From Bacteroidota bacterium (GTDB lineage Bacteria; Bacteroidota; Bacteroidia; JACCXN01), in NCBI GenBank assembly GCA_013696965.1, contig JACCXN010000009.1, positions 132,751-196,750 on the forward strand: a stretch of DNA of 64,000 nucleotides, in the 5' to 3' direction. The stretch's first letter is position 1, and each line of letters starts with the position of its first letter. The translations under genes were made by a program, and so were the position numbers. The notes under the pieces are model-generated. The model ran no database searches. It was given only the letters and a program-made list of their open reading frames with translations, and was not told the DNA's origin. Below are positions 1 through 9,600 of this stretch, piece by piece.

Positions 1-374
1 CAGGAAATTATCTTGTGCAATTGTTTGTTTCTACTGATTATGGTTGCACTGATACAGTTGAAAAATTAATTGAAATAATTCCTGAATTCACCTTTTATGC
101 TCCAAATACTTTCACCCCTGATAACGATGGAATAAATGATAATTTTTTTGGCACTGGAATAGGAATAGTGGATTACGAGATGTGGATATTTGATAGATGG
201 GGAATGCAGGTATTTTATACCAACGACAGGGAAATTACCTGGGATGGAAGGGTGCAAAATGGAAAGACAAACAATGAAATTGCCCAACAAGATGTGTATG
301 TATGGATGGTAAAGTTAAGGGATGTATTTGGAAAAATGCATGAATACAAGGGGCACGTAACTTTGTTAAAGTAG
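1..374 (+). CDS. C-terminal fragment of a T9SS type B-sorted (gliding motility-associated) surface protein
   Basis: The 5' end lies outside the window; the reading frame is open from base 3. The roughly 120 visible residues form a CHU_C-type (type B) sorting domain: APNTFTPDNDGINDNF, then IFDRWGMQVF, then TWDGR, then DVYVWMVKLRD, and the terminal GHVTLLK. In this family the domain directs export by the type IX secretion system and attachment to the cell surface, and it is always C-terminal, which agrees with the stop at 372-374. The residues just before it (STDYGCTDT) resemble the end of the PKD/Ig-like repeat that usually precedes the domain. The function of the passenger part cannot be told from here. 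Confidence 0.9.
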   Translation, partial: GNYLVQLFVSTDYGCTDTVEKLIEIIPEFTFYAPNTFTPDNDGINDNFFGTGIGIVDYEMWIFDRWGMQVFYTNDREITWDGRVQNGKTNNEIAQQDVYVWMVKLRDVFGKMHEYKGHVTLLK

Positions 375-481
375 GATAATTGAATTGTTTGGGCACAATT
401 AATTTACGCGCTTATTAGGGAAACTTCCAATACTTAAAAACATCAATTATAAGCGAATGATCAACTAAATGAAGGTTTTTT

Positions 482-1192
482 TTATTTGCAGTGGTGGTCA
501 TATTGCACTGAAGCCTTAGAATTACCCAGTTCAACAGATTTCTTATAATCCTCACAAGCCCCTGATTTATCCTCTAGCGCAATTTTAGAAAGGGCGCGAT
601 TAAAATATGCAGGTTCATATTCCTTGTTCATTCCAATTACCCTGGTGAAAATCTGAATTGCTTCAGGAAATTGTCTTTGTTGGTATTTCACTGAACCCAA
701 AGAAAAAACAGCGTCAATAAAATCTGGCTTACTTTCTAAAGATTTATTAAAAAAAACATTTGCAGCAGGATAATTTTTTTGGCTGTATCGCACAAGTCCC
801 ATATTATAATAGGCTTTCCAGCTACCTGGATCGTGTTGCAATGCTAGCCTAAAATCCTTAACGGCATGCTCTCCTTTACCAAGGGCTTTTTTAGCCAAAC
901 CCCTATTGATGTATGTGTTTGGATTCTTCTCATTGCATTTTGCCGCTAAATTGAAATCTTTTATAGCCCCCTTATAATCATGCAGGTTATACTTACACAA
1001 ACCCCTGTTATAATAGGCGAGTTCAAACTTTTTATCCTCCTTAATGGCATTGGAGAAGCTTATTATGGAATTATGGTAATTTTTCTGATAATAAAGTTCT
1101 AAACCTTTATCAAATTGTTCTCGGGAGGAATTCTGGGCAATAAGGGCAACTGCAATAAAACAAAACAGCGCAGTAACAATGGACTTTTTCAT
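482..1192 (-). CDS. Secreted tetratricopeptide-repeat protein
   Basis: A 236-residue protein with a classical signal peptide (MKKSIVTALFCFIAVALIAQ) followed almost entirely by TPR units of about 34 residues. Recurrent motifs are AYYNRGLCKY, TYINRGLAKK, AYYNMGLVRY and AYFNRALSKI, giving about six repeats from residue 25 to 225. TPR arrays are protein-binding scaffolds; no catalytic domain is present. It probably acts in the periplasm. It converges on the T9SS gene at the left edge and is separated from the upstream coiled-coil gene by about 180 bp, so it may be transcribed alone. The partner is unknown. Confidence 0.8.
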   Translation of the reverse strand: MKKSIVTALFCFIAVALIAQNSSREQFDKGLELYYQKNYHNSIISFSNAIKEDKKFELAYYNRGLCKYNLHDYKGAIKDFNLAAKCNEKNPNTYINRGLAKKALGKGEHAVKDFRLALQHDPGSWKAYYNMGLVRYSQKNYPAANVFFNKSLESKPDFIDAVFSLGSVKYQQRQFPEAIQIFTRVIGMNKEYEPAYFNRALSKIALEDKSGACEDYKKSVELGNSKASVQYDHHCK

Positions 1193-1370
1193 TTTAATTT
1201 ACGTGTTTTTCTATCAAAAAGTAAATATAAACTATTCAAAATAATGAATCAAGAATTCGATGAATAAAGTTAACATTATCACCTCAAATTATTGTTTGAA
1301 AGAGAAGTTTGAATTCAATTATTTAGCCAAAAAGAAGCTTAGCTGAAAAAACGAAAAAATATAAATTAAT

Positions 1371-2297
1371 TTATTTAAGCTCGAAATTAACCGATCCTAT
1401 CTTTGCTTTGTCAGCATAAATATCAGCTACATATAAGCCACTTGGAAGAATTTCCGTCTCCTTAACTGTGAAATAAGCACAACCAGTAATAACTTCATTT
1501 TGGTATTCCACATTTCTTTTTGCGCTATATAAGCCTCTAATGCCATCAAAGGAGAACATATAATTATCATCAGCACCTTCTGCCAGAACTTTTCCTTCAG
1601 GAGACAAAATTCTTACAAAAACCTCACGAGTACCTTTTTCTGCTATTTTATTTTCTCCAAGAGTAAAGCATACTTTAATTTTTTCGGCTTTTTTGGCGCG
1701 GTTAGTCTCCGATTCTTTTCCGCTTGATTTGTAGGTAACCGCAGTACCCACTGCACTAATAGCTGAAAGGATAGAGGCATTTTCCACCCGTTGCACCAAA
1801 TTTGTTTTCTCTTTATTTAATTCTTCGAATTTGGTTTGCTGTAGGCTTATTTTGGCATAAGCTTGAACATTTTCAGTCTTCAAATTCTGATTTAAAGTAT
1901 TCAATGAATCAATTGTAACAACGTAATTATGCATGATTTTGCGAAGAGTTTCTGTTTCCTTTTTATACTTATGCATCATGGCAGTATTGCCCTTGTTTTT
2001 TTCCACCTCTTTAAGCAATTCCTCGATTTTTTCGCGTTGCATATCCATTTCACCTTGCAAAGTCTGATTGTTTGATTGTAAATTATCGTATTCACTAAGC
2101 ATATTTTCCAATTCTACAGTTAGTGCATCTTTTTCTTCAGTTACTTCGAGCTTTTCTGTTACCTCAACCTTTACTGCTTTATTTAACTCAATATATTGCC
2201 AAACCAAAACCCCACAAAACACTGTAAGCAGGGCAATAATCAGAATTAAGACCTTATTGACATTGGATTTTTTTTGTTCTTGCTGTTTGGTTTCCAT
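1371..2297 (-). CDS. Membrane-anchored coiled-coil protein of unknown function
   Basis: I do not recognise a named family. The 308 residues comprise a short charged N-terminus, one membrane segment at about residues 16-36 (VLILIIALLTVFCGVLVW), a long Glu/Lys-rich coiled coil from about 40 to 175, a short hydrophobic linker, and a C-terminal region of about 100 residues rich in beta-strand pattern (KIKVCFTLGENKIAEKGTRE onwards). The topology suggests one N-terminal anchor with coiled coil and beta domain outside the cytoplasm. Such proteins often act as spacers or scaffolds in the envelope. It is divergent from comF, with 85 bp between the start codons. Confidence 0.65.
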   Translation of the reverse strand: METKQQEQKKSNVNKVLILIIALLTVFCGVLVWQYIELNKAVKVEVTEKLEVTEEKDALTVELENMLSEYDNLQSNNQTLQGEMDMQREKIEELLKEVEKNKGNTAMMHKYKKETETLRKIMHNYVVTIDSLNTLNQNLKTENVQAYAKISLQQTKFEELNKEKTNLVQRVENASILSAISAVGTAVTYKSSGKESETNRAKKAEKIKVCFTLGENKIAEKGTREVFVRILSPEGKVLAEGADDNYMFSFDGIRGLYSAKRNVEYQNEVITGCAYFTVKETEILPSGLYVADIYADKAKIGSVNFELK

Positions 2298-2319
2298 AAT
2301 AGAAAAATGTAATTTAATA

Positions 2320-2327
2320 TAAAGGTA
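2320..2327 (-). promoter_or_regulatory. Candidate -7 box for the coiled-coil gene
   Basis: On the minus strand the sequence reads TACCTTTA, one base off the Bacteroidota -7 consensus TAnnTTTG, 22 nt upstream of the ATG at 2297. No clear TTTG element lies at the usual distance upstream, so this is a weak call. Confidence 0.35.
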
Positions 2328-2382
2328 AATATTTTATTTTTTAAACGAAATGGATAAGAAATTCACTGTGTAGTCTTCTTTA

Positions 2383-3096
2383 ATGAACTTAAGTTCTAAC
2401 TTTTTATTATCTATGTTAAGAGATTTTATTTCCTTAATTTATCCTGATTGCTGCCTGAGTTGTGGCCAAACTTTATTAAAACAGGAGCACCATATATGTA
2501 CTGTTTGTAGATATAAGCTTCCAAAAACCGGTTTTCATTTTGAAAAAGAAAACATTTTAAGCCAGGTTTTTTGGGGGCGAATTGATTTACATAGTGTAGC
2601 TGCTTATTATTATTTTCAAAAAGGCGGAGGAGTACAACATTTGCTTCATGCCATTAAATATTTAGGGGCTACTCAGGCAGCAAAGGAAGTAGGTAAAATG
2701 TATGGAGCAGAGTTAAAAGCTTCTCCTTATTTTAAATCTGTTAATATAGTTATCCCAATACCACTTCATCCCACAAAAAAAAAGAAAAGGGGATTCAATC
2801 AAAGCGATTTTATTGCAGAGGGAATAGCTGAGGGTTTAAACAGCAACTGGAGCCCGGATATTTTAACACGGGATATAGCAGGAGAAAGTCAAACAAAAAA
2901 ATCCAGGTTTAACCGTTGGAAAAATGTAGAGGCAGCATTTAATTTAAAGGACATAAATGCAATAGCAGGCAAACATGTTTTAATTGTAGATGATGTAATA
3001 ACAACAGGAGCAACTATTGAATCAAGTGCCAAATGCATGGCTTGTTTTCCGGATACAAAAATAAGTGTTGCAGCAATAGCTTATGCTCAAAACTGA
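2383..3096 (+). CDS. comF: ComF-family phosphoribosyltransferase-like protein
   Basis: A 237-residue protein with the ComF architecture. An N-terminal zinc-binding region has paired cysteines (CCLSCGQ and ICTVCRYKLP, residues about 23-46), and a C-terminal PRTase-fold domain carries the phosphoribosyl pyrophosphate-binding motif HVLIVDDVITTGATI at about residues 200-214. Family members are linked to DNA uptake in naturally competent bacteria, but in Bacteroidota the gene is widespread and its exact role is not settled. An in-frame ATG at 2413 (MLRDF) is an alternative start and fits the usual family N-terminus. The 3' end overlaps the convergent ispD by 10 bp. Confidence 0.85.
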   Translation: MNLSSNFLLSMLRDFISLIYPDCCLSCGQTLLKQEHHICTVCRYKLPKTGFHFEKENILSQVFWGRIDLHSVAAYYYFQKGGGVQHLLHAIKYLGATQAAKEVGKMYGAELKASPYFKSVNIVIPIPLHPTKKKKRGFNQSDFIAEGIAEGLNSNWSPDILTRDIAGESQTKKSRFNRWKNVEAAFNLKDINAIAGKHVLIVDDVITTGATIESSAKCMACFPDTKISVAAIAYAQN

Positions 3097-3767
3097 GTTT
3101 TTGCTTTCAATAATGCCTCAGCAAGCAAAAGATCAAAGGATGTTGTTATTTTAATGTTTTCTATATTCCCCGGGCTAAGTGAAATGGGAGTTCCTGCTGC
3201 TTCTACAACCGATGCATCATCGGTAAAAGCTGCACGGTAAGGCAAACTATAAGCAGCCTTTAAAACAGAAGCTTTAAAGCATTGGGGTGTTTGAACAATC
3301 CTGTATTCATCCCTATTTACGGCCTCGCTTGAATCTTTTGAAACTTTTCTGAGTGAATCAATTAATTCCACAACTGGAACAGCAGCATCTTTTTTTGCTG
3401 CTGCTTCAAAACAATTTTGAATAGTAAGGTGACTTACCAAAGGCCTTACTCCATCGTGTATGGCAACAATTGAATCATTATCTTGAATTAGTTGTAATCC
3501 GTTAATAACTGAGTGAAAACGGGTATAGCCACCTGAACATACATTGTGAGGTATTTCAAAGCCATAATGCCTGGTCAAGTTTTCCCACTCACTAATTTGA
3601 TCAGTTGGAAGTACAACAATAATTTGAAGATTATTGTCCCAATCGAAAAATGTTTCAATTGTGTGGAAAAGCAAGGGCTTTTCTCCAAGTAATATAAATT
3701 GCTTTGGAATAGCCGATTGCATTCTGCTACCAATTCCAGCTGCAACTATTATTACTGAATTCTTCAT
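3087..3767 (-). CDS. ispD: 2-C-methyl-D-erythritol 4-phosphate cytidylyltransferase
   Basis: IspD transfers CMP from CTP to methylerythritol 4-phosphate, the third step of the non-mevalonate isoprenoid pathway, in the cytoplasm. The 226 residues match the normal family length. Visible motifs are the nucleotide-binding loop AAGIGSRMQSAIPKQF at the N-terminus, AIHDGVRPLV in the middle, and TPQCF with FTDDASVVEAAG toward the C-terminus. It is the last gene of the leftward run uppP-truB-queA-ispD, 22 bp after queA. A second enzyme of the same pathway, IspG, is encoded near 57-59 kb. Confidence 0.95.
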   Translation of the reverse strand: MKNSVIIVAAGIGSRMQSAIPKQFILLGEKPLLFHTIETFFDWDNNLQIIVVLPTDQISEWENLTRHYGFEIPHNVCSGGYTRFHSVINGLQLIQDNDSIVAIHDGVRPLVSHLTIQNCFEAAAKKDAAVPVVELIDSLRKVSKDSSEAVNRDEYRIVQTPQCFKASVLKAAYSLPYRAAFTDDASVVEAAGTPISLSPGNIENIKITTSFDLLLAEALLKAKTQF

Positions 3768-3789
3768 AATTAGCCCTTAATTTAGGCCC

Positions 3790-4839
3790 TTAAATAATTA
3801 ACATTGCATCTCCGTAAGAGAAAAACTGATATTTTTCTTTAATTGCCTCATCATATGCTCTTTTGATAAGATCATAACCTCCAAAAGCACAAACCATCAT
3901 ATAAAGAGTTGATTCTGAAGTGTGAAAATTAGTGATCATACAATTGGCAATACTGAAATCATAAGGAGGAAAAACGAATTTATTTGTCCAGCCATCAAAG
4001 GGCTTTAAATGGCCATCTGAAGAAACGGATGATTCGATAGCCCTCATGGAAGTTGTTCCCACTGCACATACCCTGCGCTTGCTATCAATTCCTTTATTCA
4101 CAATATTTGCAGCCAAAGCAGGCACAATTGCTTGCTCGGAATCCATTTTGTGTTTTGTAAGATCTTCAACTTCAACAGATCTGAAAGTACCAAGACCAAT
4201 ATGAAGGGTAAGTTCGGCAAAGTTAACTCCTTTTAACTCAAGCCTTTTCATTAATTCACGGCTGAAATGCAAGCCAGCAGTAGGAGCTGCAACAGCACCT
4301 TCCTCTTTGGCAAAAACAGTCTGATATCTTTCCTCGTCAGATGCTTCAGCTTCTCTTTTAATATATTTTGGCAAAGGAGTTTGCCCAAGAGAATAAATTG
4401 CTTCTTTAAATTCTTCGTATGGCCCGTCAAACAAAAATCGAAGAGTACGGCCTCTTGAAGTAGTATTGTCAATAACCTCTGCTACCAACAAATCATCATC
4501 ACCAAAATACAATTTGTTTCCAATTCTGATTTTTCTGGCAGGATCAACAAGTACATCCCACAACCTACTTTCGCGATTCAACTCACGCAGAAGGAAAACT
4601 TCGATTTTAGCACCTGTTTTTTCCTTATTTCCATATAACCTCGCAGGAAATACCCTGGTGTTATTTAATATCATAACATCCCCATCATCAAAATATCCTA
4701 GGACGTCCTTAAATTGTTTATGTTCTATAGTCTGTTTTTTTCTATCAATTACCATTAAACGTGATTCATCCCTGTTCTTAGCAGGATATTCAGCTATTAG
4801 CTCTTTTGGCAAATTAAATTTAAACTGTGATAATTTCAT
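3790..4839 (-). CDS. queA: S-adenosylmethionine:tRNA ribosyltransferase-isomerase
   Basis: QueA moves the ribosyl part of S-adenosylmethionine onto preQ1-modified tRNA to make epoxyqueuosine. The 349 residues are typical. Motifs seen include the N-terminal [53 protein letters not shown], and the C-terminal [23 protein letters not shown]. The gene lies between truB and ispD, so two tRNA-modification genes are adjacent. A 54-bp gap before it holds its own perfect -7 box, so it may be transcribed both with truB and independently. Confidence 0.96.
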   Translation of the reverse strand: MKLSQFKFNLPKELIAEYPAKNRDESRLMVIDRKKQTIEHKQFKDVLGYFDDGDVMILNNTRVFPARLYGNKEKTGAKIEVFLLRELNRESRLWDVLVDPARKIRIGNKLYFGDDDLLVAEVIDNTTSRGRTLRFLFDGPYEEFKEAIYSLGQTPLPKYIKREAEASDEERYQTVFAKEEGAVAAPTAGLHFSRELMKRLELKGVNFAELTLHIGLGTFRSVEVEDLTKHKMDSEQAIVPALAANIVNKGIDSKRRVCAVGTTSMRAIESSVSSDGHLKPFDGWTNKFVFPPYDFSIANCMITNFHTSESTLYMMVCAFGGYDLIKRAYDEAIKEKYQFFSYGDAMLII

Positions 4840-4874
4840 TGAAAATGATTATAAGTTATTTTTTTACAAGGGGG

Positions 4875-4882
4875 CAAATTTA
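4875..4882 (-). promoter_or_regulatory. Candidate internal promoter (-7 box) for queA
   Basis: The minus strand reads TAAATTTG, a perfect match to TAnnTTTG, 36 nt upstream of the queA ATG in the gap between truB and queA. A TTTG element at the expected upstream distance is not evident. Confidence 0.45.
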
Positions 4883-4893
4883 AATATAATTTC

Positions 4894-5649
4894 TCAGGAA
4901 ATTATATTTTTGATTCCGCTATTCACAGCATTGCCTTTCTCAAGTTTTATTGCATCATCTATTAACGTTTTAAATTGGTCAATTGTTGTGCTCTGTTCAA
5001 TTCTGTATTCACCAATACCTGTACGGCATAGCTGAGAAAGGTAGGCTCCGCTTCCTAAGGCCAGGCCAAAATCAAAAGCAATAGATCGGATATAAGTTCC
5101 CTTGCTGCAAACAATGCGAAATTTAATTTCCGGAAGATTAATTTCTATGATTTCAAAGGCCGAAATTGTTATTTCCCTTGTTTTTACCTGGACATGCTCT
5201 CCCTTTCGGGCTTTAATATAGGCTCTTTTTCCATCTACTTTCTTTGCAGAAAATACAGGAGGCAATTGATTTGAGGTGCAAATAAAATCTGAAGCAGTTC
5301 TTTTTATCTGCTCAAAAGTAATATGTTCGATTGGATAAAAGGTGTCAGGTTCTGTTTCCAGATCATAGGATGGAGTTGTGGCTCCAAGTGTAAAGGTTCC
5401 TGTATATTCTTTTTCCTTTGCCTGGTGTTGGTCAATCTGTTTTGTCATTTTACCCGTGCAAATTATAAGCAAACCTGTAGCCAAGGGGTCCAAAGTTCCG
5501 GCATGGCCAACTTTTAAATTATGCAAACCCAATTGTTTTTGCAGCATGTAACGGATCTTATTAACAGCATCAAAGGAAGTCCAAGTTAAAGGTTTATTAA
5601 TCAAAAGAAGTTCTCCTTTTACAAAATCGAATTCTGTTCTCTTTTTCAT
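4894..5649 (-). CDS. truB: tRNA pseudouridine(55) synthase
   Basis: TruB makes pseudouridine at position 55 in the T-arm of tRNA. The 251-residue protein shows the family signature at the N-terminus: GELLLINKPLTWTSFDAVNK, then KVGHAGTLDPLATGLLIICTG, in which the Asp of the GTLDP motif is the catalytic residue. Later motifs are PPVFSAKKVDGKRAY and CSKGTYIRSIAFDFG. It follows uppP by 36 bp and precedes queA by 54 bp in the same direction. The C-terminal PUA-type extension of some proteobacterial enzymes is short or absent, as is usual in Bacteroidota. Confidence 0.96.
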   Translation of the reverse strand: MKKRTEFDFVKGELLLINKPLTWTSFDAVNKIRYMLQKQLGLHNLKVGHAGTLDPLATGLLIICTGKMTKQIDQHQAKEKEYTGTFTLGATTPSYDLETEPDTFYPIEHITFEQIKRTASDFICTSNQLPPVFSAKKVDGKRAYIKARKGEHVQVKTREITISAFEIIEINLPEIKFRIVCSKGTYIRSIAFDFGLALGSGAYLSQLCRTGIGEYRIEQSTTIDQFKTLIDDAIKLEKGNAVNSGIKNIIS

Positions 5650-5685
5650 TTATCTTTTTACTTAATAAATATTTTCAGTGGTTTT

Positions 5686-6471
5686 TTAAAGTTTTATTCC
5701 AGTATAAATTGCAAAAACCAGGAAAACAATACCAATTACAATCCTGTAATAGCCAAAATGCTTAAAGCCATATTTTGTAAGTAAGGCAACAAATGCTTTT
5801 ACGGCAATAATAGCACACACAAAAGCAACCGCAGCTCCTACAAACATTAAATTCCATTGATGTGAAGTCATTTGAAAACCCGTTTTAAACAAATCATATC
5901 CTGTTGCTGCAAACATGGTTGGTATTGCAAGTAGAAATGAAAATTCTGCAGCCTGTTTACGATTAAAACCAGCAGAAACGCCACCAAAAATTGTTGCAGC
6001 AGACCTGGAAACACCAGGAATCATAGCAAGGCATTGAAAAAAGCCAATTTGAACTGCACCCTTATAAGAAACTGCATCAGTATCGGTATATAAGGATTCT
6101 TCCTTATCAGACCATTTGTCCAGTAAAACAAGCAAAATCCCCCCCGCAATAAGAGCAATGCTAACAACGATGGAATTAAACAAGTATGCTTTTATGAATT
6201 TATAAGCCAATAAACCAATGATTGCAGTAGGAATAAAAGCAATAAACAATTTTAAATAAATATCAATGCTAACGAAAAATCGTTTGTAATAAATTACTAA
6301 TACAGACAGGATTGCGCCAATTTGTATGCCTATTTCAAATGTGTTTTCAAAGTCTTTATCCTTTATTTCCATTAATGATCCTGCCAGAATCATGTGACCT
6401 GTTGAGGATACGGGTAAGAATTCAGTTAATCCTTCTATGATGCCAAGAATAATGGCTTGAATTAAATCCAT
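5686..6471 (-). CDS. uppP: Undecaprenyl-diphosphatase (UppP/BacA)
   Basis: An integral membrane phosphatase that converts undecaprenyl diphosphate to the monophosphate so that the lipid carrier can be reused for peptidoglycan and O-antigen synthesis; overexpression gives bacitracin resistance in other bacteria. The 261 residues carry both family motifs: EGLTEFLPVSSTGH (Glu13, Glu17 and His26) and PGVSRSAATI near residue 150. Seven to eight hydrophobic segments are evident. It is the first gene of the leftward run and has a perfect -7 box just upstream. Confidence 0.96.
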   Translation of the reverse strand: MDLIQAIILGIIEGLTEFLPVSSTGHMILAGSLMEIKDKDFENTFEIGIQIGAILSVLVIYYKRFFVSIDIYLKLFIAFIPTAIIGLLAYKFIKAYLFNSIVVSIALIAGGILLVLLDKWSDKEESLYTDTDAVSYKGAVQIGFFQCLAMIPGVSRSAATIFGGVSAGFNRKQAAEFSFLLAIPTMFAATGYDLFKTGFQMTSHQWNLMFVGAAVAFVCAIIAVKAFVALLTKYGFKHFGYYRIVIGIVFLVFAIYTGIKL

Positions 6472-6488
6472 AATTTATTTATTTGAGG

Positions 6489-6496
6489 CAAAAATA
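6489..6496 (-). promoter_or_regulatory. Candidate -7 box for the uppP-truB-queA-ispD run
   Basis: The minus strand reads TATTTTTG, a perfect TAnnTTTG match, 18 nt upstream of the uppP ATG. No TTTG element is visible about 19 nt further upstream, so the call rests on the -7 box and its position. Confidence 0.5.
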
Positions 6497-6699
6497 GATT
6501 TTATTTTTTTATATCCTTTGTGAATTCAATTATCAAATGCTATCCTGCACCATTGAAATATTGGAATAAAAGGATTAAAACAAACAATTGCGGTAAAAAA
6601 CCTTATAAAAAAACTGCCAAAAACTTTATTTATTACCTCTAATCGGCAGAGAACCCTTAACTAATGGCTTTTCAACTGTTAATTTAACAAAAATAAAAA

Positions 6700-9600
6700 T
6701 TAACGCATTAGGTACATTTTTCCAAAACCCTTTTGAAAAAACTTGTCAGCCTCCGTGGAATTATGTTCAATGGCTGATCCGTCTATCCTTGTAATAACTC
6801 TGTAAAGGTAAACTCCGTTTGCAAGTAAATCTCCGAACTCATCTCTTCCATTCCAGGCAAATTCAGTAATGTTCCTGCCAATATGAATAGGACCTAATTC
6901 ATCCTTATGTATTTCCCTTACAATTTTTCCGGAAACCGTCATAATTTGAATTTTAAAATGAGATGGAATTGTGGAGCCAGTAAGTGTGAAAACGAAACGT
7001 GTAGAGGTAGAAAACGGATTTGGAAAATTCAAAACCTCGGTAATGGTGGATTTATTTATGACTTCAAAACTAATAACATAGTCAAAATCCCCGGATTTAT
7101 TATCTGACCTATCGCTTGCCTTTATCCTTAACTCGTATTTACCATCTTTAGTAAATTGAGGCTGAAGTTCTATTTTGCAACTATTTTTAGGGAGAATAGC
7201 TGGTACAAATCTCATTGGTTCTTGTCCTGGTGCTTCAAAATACAATCTTTTTTGTTCCGATTCAGGATCTGTAAGATAAATGGCAAAGCTTGAGGTATCA
7301 TTAAGTGCAAGGAATCTGTTTTCATCCTTTAACTGAACAACAATAAAGGGTTTGGCAGAAACAATATCACCATTAAGAATATGCACTCCATCGAAAGTAA
7401 CATCAAGCATAGGATTGATTTTATCCCTGCCAACAAAAAAGCCTAATTGAGCCTTGTTGTTGAAATGGTATTGCTCTAATTGCCAATTTTCATCTTTAGG
7501 ATTTATTTCTACCCAAAGGTTGTTGTAACCGGGAAATCCAATAGTTGAAAGCTCTATTGAGGTTATCAATATGCTGTCTGCAGGAAGATGAGCTAATTTT
7601 TTATATTCTAAAGGAAGAATATTGCGTGATATATCTTCCACCCAGTAATTCACATTAATGCTGTCCATATCAACATTACTTATATTTTGAATTGCTATTC
7701 TGAATTTAATCTTATCTCCCTCCTCAATTGTATCGGCATGAAAATAAAAATTTCTGGAAGCATTTAAGGCCGCTTCTGGAATTTCGTCAAAAAGCAATTG
7801 CCATCGCTTAAACTGGGCAGGTGTACTGGTTACCTCATCCCTTAAATTCGCTTTTAACCTTAAATAGGGATAAGAAGCCGCATCAATATTTAAATTGTAA
7901 ATGTCTGTGTTCGTATTGTCAACATTCATCAACAGAGTTTCATTCCCATAAATATCAATCCCGGAAATATCAACACTAACATCATCGTTGGATGGCATTT
8001 CAAGACTTTGCTGTCTCCAATGAAATGAATGCCATTCCTTTGCCGGTCCTGCCACTACGGAACTAAGCCCTCCGGAAGGCAAATTGCGTTCAATATCTGT
8101 AGTAAGATTAATCGAACTGAATTTATTGCTTCCAATAACCGTTTTGGCAGAAGCTATAAGGCCTTTTTGAACAAAAAAGATGAAAGGAAGACTATCTGAA
8201 TTGGTTAACAAGGAAGCATCGGCACCTAAATTTTGAAATGCGGAATGAACATTTGCATTCCATTGAGTACACATGGGATTAAAAACTGAATAGGCAAGTA
8301 TGTAATGCCCATTAGGAACCGAATTTTCAATCATATCCACCATTGCATCCATTTGACTGGTTACAGAAGGATAAAAGATAAAATATTTACTGTCTCTACA
8401 ACCCGGACCCGGATTCACATTATATTGAGGTTTTTCGATTGTTGACCAGGATTCAAGGGTAAGTGGATCAATAACCGCAATATGAATAGCAGGTGCCCAA
8501 CCGCAAGAGGCGTAATCTTGGGTTTCAGCATCAATTTTAAACATCACAGAATATGTTTCTTCTATAGTTGAAGCATTGCCCCTGTTTGAACAAATGAGCT
8601 GTTTGAAAAAACTTTGAAACTGGAACTCACGCTGAATTCTGTTATAACCAATAAAATTAAAATCATTGTTTTTAAACTGGAAAAAGTGGGCCTGCCCCCA
8701 GCCTGACTTATCTTTGATATACTGAAAGGAACTTTCTCTCCACCTTAGGTCCAAAGCAGGTTCTATTAATGGACTTGCCCTCCAGAAATAAACCATACTA
8801 TCTGGCATGTTTTTCAATAAATTTGGCGACCAGTGCAACACCCCTCCACTGTGTGTTATTTCAGCTTTCTCTTTAATTGGGCTGTTGAACAAATCTGTAG
8901 TATCAACTTCTAAAATATATTTTTTTGATTGAGCAAAAGCATTTGCTGTATTTGCCTTTAAGGTTATGCCTTGATTGGGAACAATTGAGTAATGATAAGG
9001 ATAAACAGGGAGAATATCAGAGGAGGAAATTTGCAGACTCAAGGTTGTTTTATTGTTTATTTCGCTGATTTCATCAATTAATAAGGTATTGTCTGCAAAA
9101 ACTGAAAAAATATTTTCCCCGGGTCCCTTTTCATTCTCAACAGGAAGTCGAAAAACCAAAGTGTCCTTATAATTTATTCCATATTTTAAGGCTAATTCTT
9201 TCTTTATAGAGCCATCCGGAAATTTTCTTGCTAATTCAATTGAAAAAAAATTATTAAAAGCACGACCTGTATTTGTTAAAATTACATTTACATCAAAAGA
9301 ATCTATTTCTGTTGTAACATTTGATGGTGTAAAAAAAACATTTTGCTTGCTCACCACTACATCCGGTTTTTTGTATGAATTAATTGAAAGGGCAGGGTCT
9401 CCATGCAATGTCATTTGAAGGCATAAAGTTTTATTCATATAATTGTTTGCAACCTGGATTTCTTTTACTGTTTCTTTCATAACAGTTCCAATACTTTCAC
9501 CGTATTTATAATTCCCAATGTTGTGATAAAACCTGGTGCTGTATGAATGAAGTAAATTAGGAAAACCCAAGCCTACATTTGCTACAAACGCAATTACCCC

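Noticed and set aside
4466-5035. Open frame of 189 codons on the plus strand
   Set aside because: Antisense to queA and truB across a gene boundary; both sense genes are certain.
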